Shown here: piece by piece, positions 17,533 to 26,294 of the stretch
Position numbering within the stretch: position 1 is the first letter of the stretch
How the letters are laid out: every line of letters starts with the position of its first letter
Source of the DNA: Marisediminicola sp040546025
GTDB lineage: Bacteria > Actinomycetota > Actinomycetes > Actinomycetales > Microbacteriaceae
Assembly (NCBI RefSeq): GCF_040546025.1
Contig: NZ_JBEPNA010000005.1
Location: forward strand, 62,001-126,000
Direction: 5' to 3'
Length of the DNA: 64,000 nucleotides
Notes under the pieces: model-generated
Seen by the model: the letters and a program-made list of their open reading frames with translations, nothing else
Databases searched by the model: none
What the model was told of the DNA's origin: nothing
Made by a program: the position numbers and the translations under genes

Positions 17533-17904
17533 TTACTTCACGAACGGGATCGTCAGCGGATAGCTGTAGTACTGGCCGTTGTTGGACGCGACGGCCGCGA
17601 TGATGCTGAAGACCAGAACGGCGATGCTCACCGCGCCGAGCACCAGAAACCCGACGAGCACGAAAACCAGCACGCTGCCGACGGCCGCGGCAATCAGCAT
17701 CGTCAGCTGGAAGTTCAGTGCCGTCACGCTGTGCGCGCGGATGAACGGACCGCGGTCCTTGAAGACGAGGAACACGATGAGGGCGGGAATCACGCTGAAG
17801 AAGATCCCGCCGATGTGGGTCAGGGTCGCGTACAGCTTCTCGTCGTTCGGGCTAAGCGGCTGCGGCGCGCCGGAGTAGGCGTTCTGAGGGGTGTCGCTGG
17901 ACAT
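17533..17904 (-). CDS. DUF4870 membrane protein, copy A
   Basis: A 123-residue membrane protein with three hydrophobic stretches (about residues 33-47, 63-87 and 88-107). It carries the DUF4870/Tic20-like wording ATLTHIGGIFFSVIPALIVFLVFKDRGPFIRAHSVTALNFQL. The cellular role of the family is not established. The ATG is preceded by AAGGGAGCCCTC. A paralogue lies 78 bases upstream on the same strand, so the two are probably co-transcribed. It is convergent with hemW, with seven bases between the stops. Confidence 0.85.
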   Translation of the reverse strand: MSSDTPQNAYSGAPQPLSPNDEKLYATLTHIGGIFFSVIPALIVFLVFKDRGPFIRAHSVTALNFQLTMLIAAAVGSVLVFVLVGFLVLGAVSIAVLVFSIIAAVASNNGQYYSYPLTIPFVK

Positions 17905-17982
17905 GAGGGCTCCCTTGAGTTGTTAGTCAACATTAAATCAATAAGCCCGGCAGAACACCCCCTGCCCAGCGAAAACCCGCTG

Positions 17983-18345
17983 TCACTTGATCAGGCGCAG
18001 GGCGAAGGGATAGCGGTAGCCGATTCCGTCCTTGGCCTTCAGATAGCCGAGGATCGAGAAGACGACTCGTGCCGCGTACACGGCGGGGACGATGACGAAG
18101 CCGATCAGCACCGCCATCAGCATGTACCCGATGAGCTCGGCGATGGCCGCCGTGATCTGGAAGTTCAGCGCCTCCTTGCCCTCGGCGTTGGTGAACGATC
18201 CGCGATCCTTGAACACGAGCCAGATGATGAGGGACGGGAGGATGCCGAGGACGCCGCCGAGGTGTGCGAACGACCCCCACTGGACATCTTCACTCGGGGT
18301 CAGCGGGGCAGGTGGCTGCGGGGCGCTTTGGCTGGGGTTGGTCAT
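17983..18345 (-). CDS. DUF4870 membrane protein, copy B
   Basis: A 120-residue paralogue of the neighbouring protein. It shares the SFAHLGGVLGILPSLIIWLVFKDRGSFTNAEGKEALNFQI block and ends in a basic RYPFALRLIK tail. The ATG at 18345 is chosen because AGAAAGG precedes it and the residues upstream are shadow sequence. The N terminus is Pro/Gln-rich (NPSQSAPQPPAPLTPSEDVQ). The 18346-18430 interval holds the back-to-back promoters of this gene and hrcA. Confidence 0.84.
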   Translation of the reverse strand: MTNPSQSAPQPPAPLTPSEDVQWGSFAHLGGVLGILPSLIIWLVFKDRGSFTNAEGKEALNFQITAAIAELIGYMLMAVLIGFVIVPAVYAARVVFSILGYLKAKDGIGYRYPFALRLIK

Positions 18346-18430
18346 GGGGGCCTTTCTGAGTGTGGGTGCAGGGCACACGCTACTGCCCGGTATCGGCTGC
18401 GTGCAATGCGTGCCGCGCCGTGTCGCGGGA

Positions 18431-18462
18431 TACAATTGGCAGTCACGTTGTGTGAGTGCCAA
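18431..18462 (+). promoter_or_regulatory. hrcA promoter with CIRCE operator
   Basis: TTGGCAGTC, nine spacer bases and GAGTGCCAA (18436-18462) form a CIRCE-type inverted repeat with one mismatched pair. The family consensus is TTAGCACTC-N9-GAGTGCTAA. The -10 box TACAAT (18431-18436) abuts and overlaps the left arm, so HrcA binding would block polymerase. This predicts autorepression of hrcA-dnaJ with release on heat shock. Confidence 0.85.
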
Positions 18463-18482
18463 GACGGAAGGGCAGGTGGAGC

Positions 18483-19526
18483 ATGGTCTCTGACCGCAGC
18501 CTTGAGGTGCTCCGCGTCATCGTGCAGGACTACATCGCCTCGCGGGAACCCGTCGGGTCCCGCTCGATCGTCGAGCGCTACTCCTTCGGGGTGTCCGCCG
18601 CCACGATTCGCAATGACATGGCCATCCTCGAAGAGGAGGAGCTCATCGTCGCGCCGCACACCTCGTCGGGTCGCGTCCCGACCGACAAGGGGTACCGCGT
18701 GTTCGTCGACCAGCTCACTGACCTCCGACCGCTGACAAGCGCGCAACGCCAGGCGATCGAAACCTTCCTGGGGCAGTCGACCGACCTCGACGAGGTGCTC
18801 GCGCGCACCGTGCGCCTGCTCTCGCAGCTCACCCACCAGGTCGCGCTCGTGCAGTACCCGACGCTCGGGCACTCCCGCATCCGCCACCTCGAGCTCGTTC
18901 CGCTCTCAAGCACCCGCGTGATGATTGTGCTCATCACCGATACCGGCCGAGTGGACCAGCGCATCATCGAGGTCAGCGACAGCCCGGTGGACGACACCTT
19001 CCTCGCCGAGCTGCGCGCCCGGCTCAACTCGGCGCTCGGCGGACTGGGCCTCACCGGCGCCGCAGCTGCGCTGGCGACGTTCGGGGACCAGTTCGCGCCC
19101 ACCCGGGCATCCGTCGTCGCCCCGATCGTCTCGAGCCTCATGGAACTCGTCGTCGCTGGGCGGCAGGACAAGCTGCTGATGGCGGGCGCCGCGAACCTCG
19201 CGCGCACCGAGGAAGATTTCAGCGGCAGCATTTACCCTGTGCTGGAGGCCATCGAGGAGCAGGTGACGCTGCTCCGACTGTTCGGAGAGATGGCTCCCGG
19301 CCCGGACGGCTTCTCGGTGAGCATCGGACGGGAGAACGCCTCGTTCGGCCTGGGGGAGACCTCGGTGCTCACCAGCGGGTACACCGCATCGGGCGGCGAC
19401 CTTGCGAGGCTCGGCGTTCTCGGGCCAACCCGAATGGACTATTCGAACAACATGGCGGCTGTACGGGCCGTCGCACGCTACCTGTCTCGCCTGCTCGGCG
19501 ACGACCACAACGACGACGGGCGCTGA
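18483..19526 (+). CDS. hrcA: Heat-inducible transcription repressor HrcA
   Basis: A 347-residue repressor. The winged-helix DNA-binding domain is at the N terminus (VSDRSLEVLRVIVQDYIASREPVGSRSIVERY and SAATIRNDMAILEEEELI, about residues 2-60), followed by the GAF-like dimerisation domain. HrcA binds CIRCE elements and needs GroE for activity in the species studied. The ATG at 18483 is preferred to the in-frame GTG at 18456 because the latter lies inside the CIRCE operator. dnaJ follows after 63 bases, the usual actinobacterial hrcA-dnaJ pair. Confidence 0.95.
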   Translation: MVSDRSLEVLRVIVQDYIASREPVGSRSIVERYSFGVSAATIRNDMAILEEEELIVAPHTSSGRVPTDKGYRVFVDQLTDLRPLTSAQRQAIETFLGQSTDLDEVLARTVRLLSQLTHQVALVQYPTLGHSRIRHLELVPLSSTRVMIVLITDTGRVDQRIIEVSDSPVDDTFLAELRARLNSALGGLGLTGAAAALATFGDQFAPTRASVVAPIVSSLMELVVAGRQDKLLMAGAANLARTEEDFSGSIYPVLEAIEEQVTLLRLFGEMAPGPDGFSVSIGRENASFGLGETSVLTSGYTASGGDLARLGVLGPTRMDYSNNMAAVRAVARYLSRLLGDDHNDDGR

Positions 19527-19589
19527 TCGGGCGCTGCCCCGGCAGACCTCCCGTTCACGGCATCCGACAGCAATCCAGAGGGAAATCAA

Positions 19590-20696
19590 TTGGTAGACCA
19601 TTACGAGACGCTCGGTGTCTCCCGCGAGGCGACATCCGACGAGATCAAGAAGGCGTACCGCCGCCTCGCCCGCCAGCTGCACCCCGACGTCAACCCGGGG
19701 GCCGACGCGTCGGAGAAGTTCAAGTCGGTCACGCACGCCTATGACGTGCTGTCCGACGCCAAATCGCGCCAGCAATACGATCTCGGCCCGCAGCCGAGCT
19801 TCGGCGGACAGAACTTCGGCGGCTTCGGCGACATCTTCGAGACCTTCTTCGGCGGGGGAGCCGGCGGTGGCCGGTCCGGGCCGCGCAGCCGGCGCGAGCG
19901 GGGGCAGGACGCCCTCATCCGCGTGGAGGTCGACCTCGAGGAGATCATCTTCGGCACCGCCCGCGACCTCGAGGTCGACACCGCGATCCTCTGCGAGAGC
20001 TGCCAGGGCTCGTGCGCTGCGCCCGGCACGCACGCCGTGACATGCGACATCTGCCGCGGAACCGGTCACATCCAGCGCGCCGTGCGCAGCCTGCTCGGCA
20101 ACGTGATGACGTCGAGCCCCTGCGGAACCTGCCGCGGCTACGGCACGATCATCCCGAACCCGTGCCCGACCTGTCAGGGCCAGGGCCGCGTTCGCGCGCG
20201 CCGCAAGATCCCGGTCGACATCCCCGCGGGAGTCGATACCGGGTTGCGCCTGCAGATGCCGTCTCAGGGCGAGGTCGGTCCGGCCGGCGGGCCCAACGGC
20301 GACCTCTACCTCGAGATCAAGGTGCGCCACCATGAGGTCTTCAGCCGCAACGGCGACGACCTGCTCGCGACGCTCGAGTTGCAGATGACCGACGCGATCC
20401 TCGGGACGACAACGACGTTGGGGGCGCTCGACGGCGCCGTCGAGCTCGACATCAAGCCGGGAACCCAGAACGCCGAGATCATCACGATCAAGGACCGTGG
20501 GATCACTCGGCTGCGCGGCGCCGGTCGCGGCGACCTCAAAATCGGCATCCAGGTCACGACGCCGACGAAGCTGAGCCACAAGGAGCAAGAGGTCATCAAG
20601 CAGTTCGCGCGTTCCCGCAAGACGCACCCGCCGACTCTGACCCAGTTCCAGCAGGGACTCTTCCAGAAGCTGCGCGACCGCTTCCTGAACCTGTAG
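19590..20696 (+). CDS. dnaJ: Chaperone DnaJ (DnaJ2 type)
   Basis: A 368-residue type I J-protein. The J domain is at residues 1-70 with the HPD motif in QLHPDVNPG. It is followed by a Gly-rich stretch (FGGGAGGGRSG), the four-repeat zinc-binding region (CESCQGSC, CDICRGTG, CGTCRGYG, CPTCQGQG, about residues 133-205) and the C-terminal substrate domain. The first zinc repeat ends in Cys instead of Gly. It stimulates DnaK ATPase. The TTG start is supported by AGAGGGA upstream and by the next residues VDHYETLGV. Placement after hrcA, away from dnaK, marks it as the second DnaJ of actinobacteria. Confidence 0.94.
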   Translation: MVDHYETLGVSREATSDEIKKAYRRLARQLHPDVNPGADASEKFKSVTHAYDVLSDAKSRQQYDLGPQPSFGGQNFGGFGDIFETFFGGGAGGGRSGPRSRRERGQDALIRVEVDLEEIIFGTARDLEVDTAILCESCQGSCAAPGTHAVTCDICRGTGHIQRAVRSLLGNVMTSSPCGTCRGYGTIIPNPCPTCQGQGRVRARRKIPVDIPAGVDTGLRLQMPSQGEVGPAGGPNGDLYLEIKVRHHEVFSRNGDDLLATLELQMTDAILGTTTTLGALDGAVELDIKPGTQNAEIITIKDRGITRLRGAGRGDLKIGIQVTTPTKLSHKEQEVIKQFARSRKTHPPTLTQFQQGLFQKLRDRFLNL

Positions 20697-20805
20697 AGGC
20701 GTCTTCCTCCCGCGCGGCCCGTCGGCGTGCGGTGGAGTCTCGCGCCGTCCCCGGTCGCAGCTTGCCGCTTCCGGTCTCCCCGCCGGCGACCAGCCGCCCC
20801 TCCGC

Positions 20806-20891
20806 GTCGGAAATTCAGGAAACGCGCACGCTTGGGGGCCATCCGCGTGGCGTTCCCTGGCTCAGGGGTGACGGATTCCTGAATTTCCGAC
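20806..20891. repeat. Paired-arm element, copy 1 (86 bp)
   Basis: Left arm GTCGGAAATTCAGGAA (20806-20821) and right arm TTCCTGAATTTCCGAC (20876-20891) are perfect inverted complements around a 54-base core. The core begins ACGCGCACG. No flanking target duplication is visible. Confidence 0.93.
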
Positions 20892-21041
20892 ACAAGGCGA
20901 GCGCGGTCGCCCTCAGCGGGTCGACTCCGCGATGCGGCAACCGCCGATTTGGCGCACCCGCCGAAGATCGGCGGTCAACGCGGACCGGTCCCCGACCGGT
21001 GGCTCGAGGCTCCGACCTTCGACGAGCTCCCCGCCCCGATT

Positions 21042-21138
21042 GTCGGAAATTCAGGAAATTTGCACGCACGCTGGAGTTCCGGGCAGCATCCACAGTGTGC
21101 GCCCGGGCGAGTGGTTGACCGATTCCTGAATTTCCGAC
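21042..21138. repeat. Paired-arm element, copy 2 (97 bp)
   Basis: Perfectly complementary arms identical to copy 1 (21042-21057 and 21123-21138) surround a 65-base core, 11 bases longer than in copy 1. The core end GACCGA resembles the GACGGA before the right arm of copy 1, but the remaining core sequence is different. Confidence 0.93.
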
Positions 21139-21236
21139 ATCAGCGGTGCACGGGCACTGCGGCACCCCGGGGACGGTGGCCAGTCGAGCCGGTATTCCGG
21201 TGCCCGGCACCGTCGCGGATCTGCAAGGCTGGCGGG

Positions 21237-21965
21237 ATGGCGCACTTCTACCTCAGCGAGGACACCACTCAGGCCACCGCCGGCGACCGCATCACGATCG
21301 TCGGGGCCGAGGCTCGGCACGCCGTGACGGTCAGCCGCGTGCAGGTCGGTGACCGGCTGGTCGTCGGCAACGGCGCGGGTCTGGTCGCCCACGGCACAGT
21401 TGTCACCGCGGACCCGGGCGAGCTCACGTTGACCGTGGACGAGGTCACCACGACTCCTCCCGCGCAGCCGGCCGTGTTTCTTGCCCAGGCCCTCGCGAAG
21501 GGCGACCGCGACGAGTACGCGGTGCAGGCCGCAAGCGAGCTCGGCGTCGACGGGGTGATCCCGTGGTCCGCACAGCGCTCGATCGTCAGGTGGGAGGGCC
21601 CGAAGGTCAAGAAGGGCCACGAGCGCTGGTCGGCGATCGTGCGCGAGGCCACCAAGCAGTCGATGCGCCCGTGGCTTCCGGATGTCGCGCCGCTCGTGTC
21701 GACCAAGCAGCTCGCCCAGCTCGCCGGCTCGACGCGGATGCTGGTGCTCGAGCCCACCGCGCAACTGCGCCTGAGCGACGTCCGTCCCGACGAGCGCGAC
21801 ATCGTGCTCGTCGTCGGCCCGGAGGGCGGGATCGCCCCGGGCGAGCTCGCGCACCTCACCGCCGGCGGAGCGGAACCGGTGCGGCTCGGCGACACCGTGT
21901 TGCGCACGAGTACCGCCGGGCCTGCGGCAATCGCCGTGCTGAACGTTTCGCTGGGCCGCTGGTAG
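21237..21965 (+). CDS. rsmE: 16S rRNA m3U1498 methyltransferase RsmE
   Basis: A 242-residue SPOUT-class methyltransferase that modifies U1498 of 16S rRNA. The N-terminal PUA-like part is MAHFYLSEDT...GDRITIVGAEARHAVTVSRV. The C-terminal knot has VVGPEGGIAPGEL and RLGDTVLRTSTAGPAAIAVLN, the SAM-binding signature. The ATG at 21237 is chosen by homology of the first residues; the open frame upstream only reads through the repeat elements. AAGGCT lies 6 bases before the ATG and there is no ribosome site, so it may be leaderless. Confidence 0.94.
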   Translation: MAHFYLSEDTTQATAGDRITIVGAEARHAVTVSRVQVGDRLVVGNGAGLVAHGTVVTADPGELTLTVDEVTTTPPAQPAVFLAQALAKGDRDEYAVQAASELGVDGVIPWSAQRSIVRWEGPKVKKGHERWSAIVREATKQSMRPWLPDVAPLVSTKQLAQLAGSTRMLVLEPTAQLRLSDVRPDERDIVLVVGPEGGIAPGELAHLTAGGAEPVRLGDTVLRTSTAGPAAIAVLNVSLGRW

Positions 21966-22102
21966 CGGCGCGTTTCACCGCGTTGCCCGTCGATGTCCCT
22001 TCGTGTAACTCGGAGGCGACAGAACTGGGCGGGTCGAGGCCGGCCAATGAGCCCGCCGCACACCGATTCGTCCACCCGGACCGTTCACAGACCTTCACCG
22101 CT

Positions 22103-22117
22103 TAAGCTAGAGGCATG
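22103..22117 (+). promoter_or_regulatory. Leaderless promoter of the HIT-phoH-ybeY-era cluster
   Basis: TAAGCT at 22103-22108 is followed by six bases and the ATG of the HIT gene at 22115. This is probably the main promoter for the tightly packed genes down to era. Confidence 0.55.
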
Positions 22118-22471
22118 TCAGAAGCCGGCCCGTCGATCTTCACCCGCATTGTCGCGCGCGAGATCCCGGCCGACATCGTGTTCGAAAGCGACTCGATGAT
22201 CGCGTTCCGCGACATCGCTCCGAAGGCGCCGGTGCACCTGCTGGTCGTTCCGAAGACTGATGAGTTCGCAAATGTGGTGGAACTGGCGGCGGGCGACCCC
22301 GCCCTGCTCGCCGAGGTCGTCGCCACGGCGCATCGCCTGGCGCAGGAATTTTCCAACGGGGAGTTCCGGTTGATCTTCAACACCGGCCCCAGCAGCGGCC
22401 AAACCGTATTTCATGTTCACGCCCACGTCTTGAGCGGGGCACTCGAGGAAGGCTCCCTTGGCAGGCAGTGA
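22115..22471 (+). CDS. HIT family nucleotide-binding protein
   Basis: A 118-residue histidine-triad protein (HINT branch). It opens with SIFTRIVAREIPADIVFESDSMIAFRDIAPKAPVHLLVVPK, and the triad is HVHAHV near residues 100-105. HINT proteins hydrolyse nucleoside phosphoramidates and AMP-lysine adducts; the physiological substrate in bacteria is uncertain. It shares 14 bases with phoH, whose start lies inside its last codons. HIT next to phoH-ybeY is a common actinobacterial order. Confidence 0.92.
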   Translation: MSEAGPSIFTRIVAREIPADIVFESDSMIAFRDIAPKAPVHLLVVPKTDEFANVVELAAGDPALLAEVVATAHRLAQEFSNGEFRLIFNTGPSSGQTVFHVHAHVLSGALEEGSLGRQ

Positions 22472-23573
22472 CAGCATCGGCGGCGCCGCGCCCAGCGGTG
22501 GCGCCCCCCACAGCGTCAGGATGCAGGTCGACGGAGTCGCCATGGTGCGATTGCTCGGTCCGCAGGACCGCTTCCTGAAGACAGTCGAGAAGGAGCATCC
22601 GAGCGTCGACGTCCTCGTCCGCGGCAACGAGATCACCCTCTCGGGAGAGCCCGTGGATGTGCGTGCGGCAGAACGACTCGTCGAGGAGCTCCTGCTCATG
22701 GTCCGCGGCGACCGGGAGCTGGGCGACGACGAGGTGGCCACCTCCGCGCGGATGCTGCAACGCGACCAGAACTCCAGCCCGGCCGAACTGCTCAGCCAGG
22801 CCATCCTGACCGGGCGTGGCCGCAGCATCCGTCCGAAGACGCTCGGCCAGAAGATGTACGTCGATGCGATCGACCAGCACACGATCGTGTTCGGAATCGG
22901 GCCTGCCGGAACGGGCAAGACATACCTCGCCATGGCGAAGGCCGTTCAGGCGCTGCAGCGCAAGGAGGTCGAGCGGATCATCCTGACCCGCCCGGCCGTC
23001 GAGGCGGGCGAACGCCTCGGCTACCTGCCCGGTACCCTGACCGACAAGATCGACCCGTACCTGCGCCCGCTCTACGACGCGCTCAACGAGATGATGGACC
23101 CGGAGATCGTGCCGAAGCTGCTCGCGGCCGGCACGATCGAGGTCGCGCCGCTCGCCTACATGCGCGGGCGCACCCTCAACAACTCCTTCATCGTGCTCGA
23201 CGAGGCTCAGAACACCACGCCGGAGCAGATGAAGATGTTCCTCACCCGGCTCGGGCACGGCTCGCGCATCGTCGTCACCGGCGACGTGACCCAAGTCGAC
23301 CTGCCGAGCGGCGCGAGCGGACTGCAGCTCGTGACTCGCGTGCTCAGCGAGGTCGATGATATACATTTCGCCCGGCTCACAAGCGAGGATGTCGTGCGCC
23401 ACAGCCTCGTCGGCCGCATCGTCGACGCCTACACGAAGTACGACGCCGAGCGGCAGGCGCAGCGCTTTGAACGCGAGCAGGCCGCCGAGTTCGCCAACCG
23501 TGCCGACCGCAGGGCCGGCGACCGTGGCGGACGAGAATCACAAGACAGACGAACCAAGGGATGGCGCCGCTAG
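22458..23573 (+). CDS. phoH: PhoH-like ATPase (PhoL)
   Basis: A 371-residue P-loop ATPase. An N-terminal KH-like part (about residues 20-95) precedes the ATPase with Walker A GPAGTGKTYLAMA (about 153-165), LTRPAVEAGERLGYLPG, and Walker B IVLDEAQNTTPEQMKMFLTR. PhoH-like proteins couple ATP hydrolysis to RNA processing or unwinding and co-occur with YbeY. The TTG start at 22458 lies inside the HIT gene and has GAGGAAGG at the right distance. The C-terminal tail is charged and disordered (RADRRAGDRGGRESQDRRTK). Confidence 0.93.
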   Translation: MAGSDSIGGAAPSGGAPHSVRMQVDGVAMVRLLGPQDRFLKTVEKEHPSVDVLVRGNEITLSGEPVDVRAAERLVEELLLMVRGDRELGDDEVATSARMLQRDQNSSPAELLSQAILTGRGRSIRPKTLGQKMYVDAIDQHTIVFGIGPAGTGKTYLAMAKAVQALQRKEVERIILTRPAVEAGERLGYLPGTLTDKIDPYLRPLYDALNEMMDPEIVPKLLAAGTIEVAPLAYMRGRTLNNSFIVLDEAQNTTPEQMKMFLTRLGHGSRIVVTGDVTQVDLPSGASGLQLVTRVLSEVDDIHFARLTSEDVVRHSLVGRIVDAYTKYDAERQAQRFEREQAAEFANRADRRAGDRGGRESQDRRTKGWRR

Positions 23574-24038
23574 ATGTCGATCGAGATCAACAACGAATCG
23601 GGCGTCGACGTCGACGAGGCCGCGCTCCAGCGCCTCGCGACGTTTGCGCTCGACCAGCTCCACGTGCATCCCGACGCGGAACTGGCGATCCTCGTCGTGG
23701 ACGAGGCCGCGATGGAGCAGCTTCACCTGCAGTGGATGGACGAGCCGGGCCCGACCGACGTGCTGAGCTTTCCGATGGACGAGCTGCGCCCCGGCACCGA
23801 CGAGTTCCAGACCCCTGCCGGCCTCCTCGGCGACATCGTGCTCTGCCCGCAGGTAGCGATCGCGCAAGCGGAGACCGCCGGGCACAGCCCGATGGACGAG
23901 ATGCTCATGCTCACGACGCACGGCCTGCTCCACCTGCTCGGCTTCGACCACGCCGAGCCGGACGAGGAAAAGGAGATGTTCGGGATCCAGCGCGAAATCC
24001 TCGCCGGCTTCTCCGTCGACGAACGACGATCGAGGTAG
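23574..24038 (+). CDS. ybeY: Endoribonuclease YbeY
   Basis: A 154-residue zinc-dependent RNase acting in 16S rRNA maturation and ribosome quality control. The metal motif H-x3-H-x5-H is in THGLLHLLGFDHAEPDEEKEMF (about residues 114-135), and LSFPMDELRPG precedes it. The ATG follows the phoH stop directly with no gap. Confidence 0.95.
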   Translation: MSIEINNESGVDVDEAALQRLATFALDQLHVHPDAELAILVVDEAAMEQLHLQWMDEPGPTDVLSFPMDELRPGTDEFQTPAGLLGDIVLCPQVAIAQAETAGHSPMDEMLMLTTHGLLHLLGFDHAEPDEEKEMFGIQREILAGFSVDERRSR

Positions 24039-24042
24039 CCGC

Positions 24043-25365
24043 GTGATCGCTGCCTTCATCAGCATCGCCACCGTGCTGGTGATCCTCGGTGGGCTCCTCG
24101 CCGCGGCGGATGCTGCCCTCTCGGTGACGTCGAGGGCGGACCTGCTCGATATCGCCCAGTCCGCGAAGGCCCGCGGCTCGCTCCTCGGCATCGCGGCGGA
24201 TGTCACCGCGCACGTCAACGCCATCAATTTCACCCGAGTCGTCGCCGAGACCACGGCAGCGGTTCTCGTGACCCTCTCGTTCGCTTCGCTTCTCGAGGAG
24301 CTGTGGGTTGCCCTGCTGGTGTCGGCGGCCACGATGACCCTCGCGTCATTCGTTCTCGTAGGATCGAGCCCGCGCAGCGTCGGCCGGGAGCACTCCACCC
24401 GCATCCTCCGCCTGTCGGCGCCCGTCATTCGCGCCAACCGACTGGCGCTCGGGCCCATCGCCGACGCGCTCGTTGCGATCGGCAACCGGGTCACGCCGGG
24501 CCGGCCGAAGACGACGTCGTTCTCGTCCGAGGAGCAGCTGCTCAGCATGGTCGACGAGGCGACCGAGCTCGAGGTGCTCGAGGAGGAGGACCGCGAGCTC
24601 ATCCACTCGATCTTCGAGTTCAGCGACACTGTCGTTCGGGAGGTCATGATTCCGCGCACCGACATGATCACCGTCGACGGGGACGCGAGCATCGGGTCGG
24701 CGATGGGCCTGTTCCTCAGCCGGGGGACCTCCCGGATGCCCGTAATCGGCGAGGACATCGACGAGGTCCTCGGCATCCTGTATCTGCGCGACATCGCCAG
24801 GCTGAGCTACGAGAAGCCGCTCGGAGCCGGATCGATCACGGTCACCGAACTCGCCCGCCCCGCAATGTTCGTGCCGGAGTCGAAGAAGGCCGACGACATG
24901 CTCCGGCAAATGCAGCTCGAGTCGAACCACCTCGCAATGGTCGTCGACGAATACGGCGGCATCGCCGGGCTCGTGACGATGGAGGACCTCATCGAGGAGC
25001 TCGTGGGCGACATCTCGGACGAGTACGACCGCGAGGTCGCCCTGATCGAGGACCTCGGCGACGGCCGCTACCGCGTGAGCGCCCGGCTGCCCGTCGACGA
25101 GCTCGGCGAGCTCTTCCAGATCGAACTCGACGACGACGACGTCGACTCGGTGGGCGGGCTGCTCACCAAGGCTCTCGGCCGGCTTCCGCTCTCCGGCTCG
25201 CGGGCGGCCTACTCGGGGCTGATCCTGGTCGCCGAGCGCACCGAGGGACGCCGCAAGCGGCTGAGCACGGTGCTCGTCGAGCGAGACCAGGCCCTCATCG
25301 ACGCACAGGCCGCATTCGGCGCACCATCCAACCGCAAGAACGACGGAGACGACAATGACGACTGA
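24043..25365 (+). CDS. CNNM/CBS-pair transmembrane protein with CorC-type domain
   Basis: A 440-residue protein of the hemolysin-C/CNNM family. The N-terminal DUF21 part has about three or four hydrophobic segments (residues 1-110). Two CBS domains follow (VREVMIPRTDMITVDGDASIG and VTELARPAMFVPESKKADDML; HLAMVVDEYGGIAGLVTMEDLIEELVG), and then a CorC/HlyC C-terminal domain (GRYRVSARLPVDELGELFQI). Such proteins are linked to magnesium or cobalt efflux and not to hemolysis. The GTG start is four bases after ybeY, and its last 11 bases overlap era. Confidence 0.92.
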   Translation: MIAAFISIATVLVILGGLLAAADAALSVTSRADLLDIAQSAKARGSLLGIAADVTAHVNAINFTRVVAETTAAVLVTLSFASLLEELWVALLVSAATMTLASFVLVGSSPRSVGREHSTRILRLSAPVIRANRLALGPIADALVAIGNRVTPGRPKTTSFSSEEQLLSMVDEATELEVLEEEDRELIHSIFEFSDTVVREVMIPRTDMITVDGDASIGSAMGLFLSRGTSRMPVIGEDIDEVLGILYLRDIARLSYEKPLGAGSITVTELARPAMFVPESKKADDMLRQMQLESNHLAMVVDEYGGIAGLVTMEDLIEELVGDISDEYDREVALIEDLGDGRYRVSARLPVDELGELFQIELDDDDVDSVGGLLTKALGRLPLSGSRAAYSGLILVAERTEGRRKRLSTVLVERDQALIDAQAAFGAPSNRKNDGDDNDD

Positions 25366-26257
25366 CAACAGCGAGTTCCGTGCGGGGTTCGTCTCGTTCG
25401 TCGGACGCCCGAATGTCGGGAAGTCGACCCTGACGAACGCGCTGGTCGGCGAGAAGGTCGCGATCACGAGTTCGAAGCCGCAGACGACGCGGCGGGCGAT
25501 CCGCGGCATCGCGCACCAGGCATCCGGCCAGCTCATCCTCGTCGACACGCCAGGGATGCACCGCCCCCGCACGCTGCTCGGCGAGCGGCTCAACGCGATC
25601 GTGCAGACGACGCTGGGAGACGTCGACGTGATCGGGTTCTGCGTTCCCGCGAACGAGAAGATCGGGCCGGGCGACCGGTACATCAACGAGCAGCTCGACG
25701 CGTTCCCGCGGGCGAAGAAGGTCGCAATCGTCACCAAGATCGACGCCGCGTCGCGCCCGGCCGTCGCCGCGCAGCTGCTCGCGGTGCAGGGGATGCGCGA
25801 GTGGGACGCGATCATCCCGATCTCCGCGACGAGCGGCATCCAGCTGGATACGCTCGCGACCGAGCTGATCAAGATGCTCCCGCTCTCGCAGGCACTGTAC
25901 CCCGCCGACGCCGTCACGGAGGAGGTACTTGCGGACCGCATTAGTGAGCTCATCCGCGAGGCGGTTCTCGAGGGGGTCGAGGACGAACTGCCGCACTCGA
26001 TCGCGGTGACCCTCGACGACATGATCGAGCGCGACGACAAGGACCTCATCGAGATCTACGCCAACCTCTTCGTCGAGCGGGACAGCCAGAAGGGCATCAT
26101 CATCGGCCACCAGGGGTCGAGGCTCGCGGATGTCGGTGCGCGCGCCCGCGCGCAGATCGAGCCGCTCGTGGGCAAGCAGGTTTTCCTTTCGCTGCGGGTG
26201 AAGGTCGCGAAGGAGTGGCAGCGCGACCCGAAGCAGCTCGGCCGGCTCGGGTTCTAG
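25355..26257 (+). CDS. era: Ribosome-assembly GTPase Era
   Basis: A 300-residue GTPase for 30S maturation. The G domain has FVGRPNVGKSTLTNALVG (P loop), DTPGMHRPRTLLGERLN (switch II) and VTKIDAA (TKxD instead of NKxD), and the C-terminal KH domain has VERDSQKGIIIGHQGSRLADVGARARAQIE. The KH domain binds the 3' end of 16S rRNA. The ATG lies in the last codons of the CBS gene (11-base overlap), so the two are translationally coupled. This is the end of the cluster. Confidence 0.95.
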   Translation: MTTDNSEFRAGFVSFVGRPNVGKSTLTNALVGEKVAITSSKPQTTRRAIRGIAHQASGQLILVDTPGMHRPRTLLGERLNAIVQTTLGDVDVIGFCVPANEKIGPGDRYINEQLDAFPRAKKVAIVTKIDAASRPAVAAQLLAVQGMREWDAIIPISATSGIQLDTLATELIKMLPLSQALYPADAVTEEVLADRISELIREAVLEGVEDELPHSIAVTLDDMIERDDKDLIEIYANLFVERDSQKGIIIGHQGSRLADVGARARAQIEPLVGKQVFLSLRVKVAKEWQRDPKQLGRLGF

Positions 26258-26294
26258 TCCGGCCGGGGCCTCTGGCGGCGCGGCTCGGCGACCT

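Larger units (their letters stand above)
20697..21236. other. Intergenic region between dnaJ and rsmE
   Basis: This 540-base gap has no credible gene; open frames in it are arm-containing shadows. It holds two copies of the paired-arm element (20806-20891 and 21042-21138). No terminator-like hairpin other than these elements is obvious after dnaJ. Confidence 0.75.
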
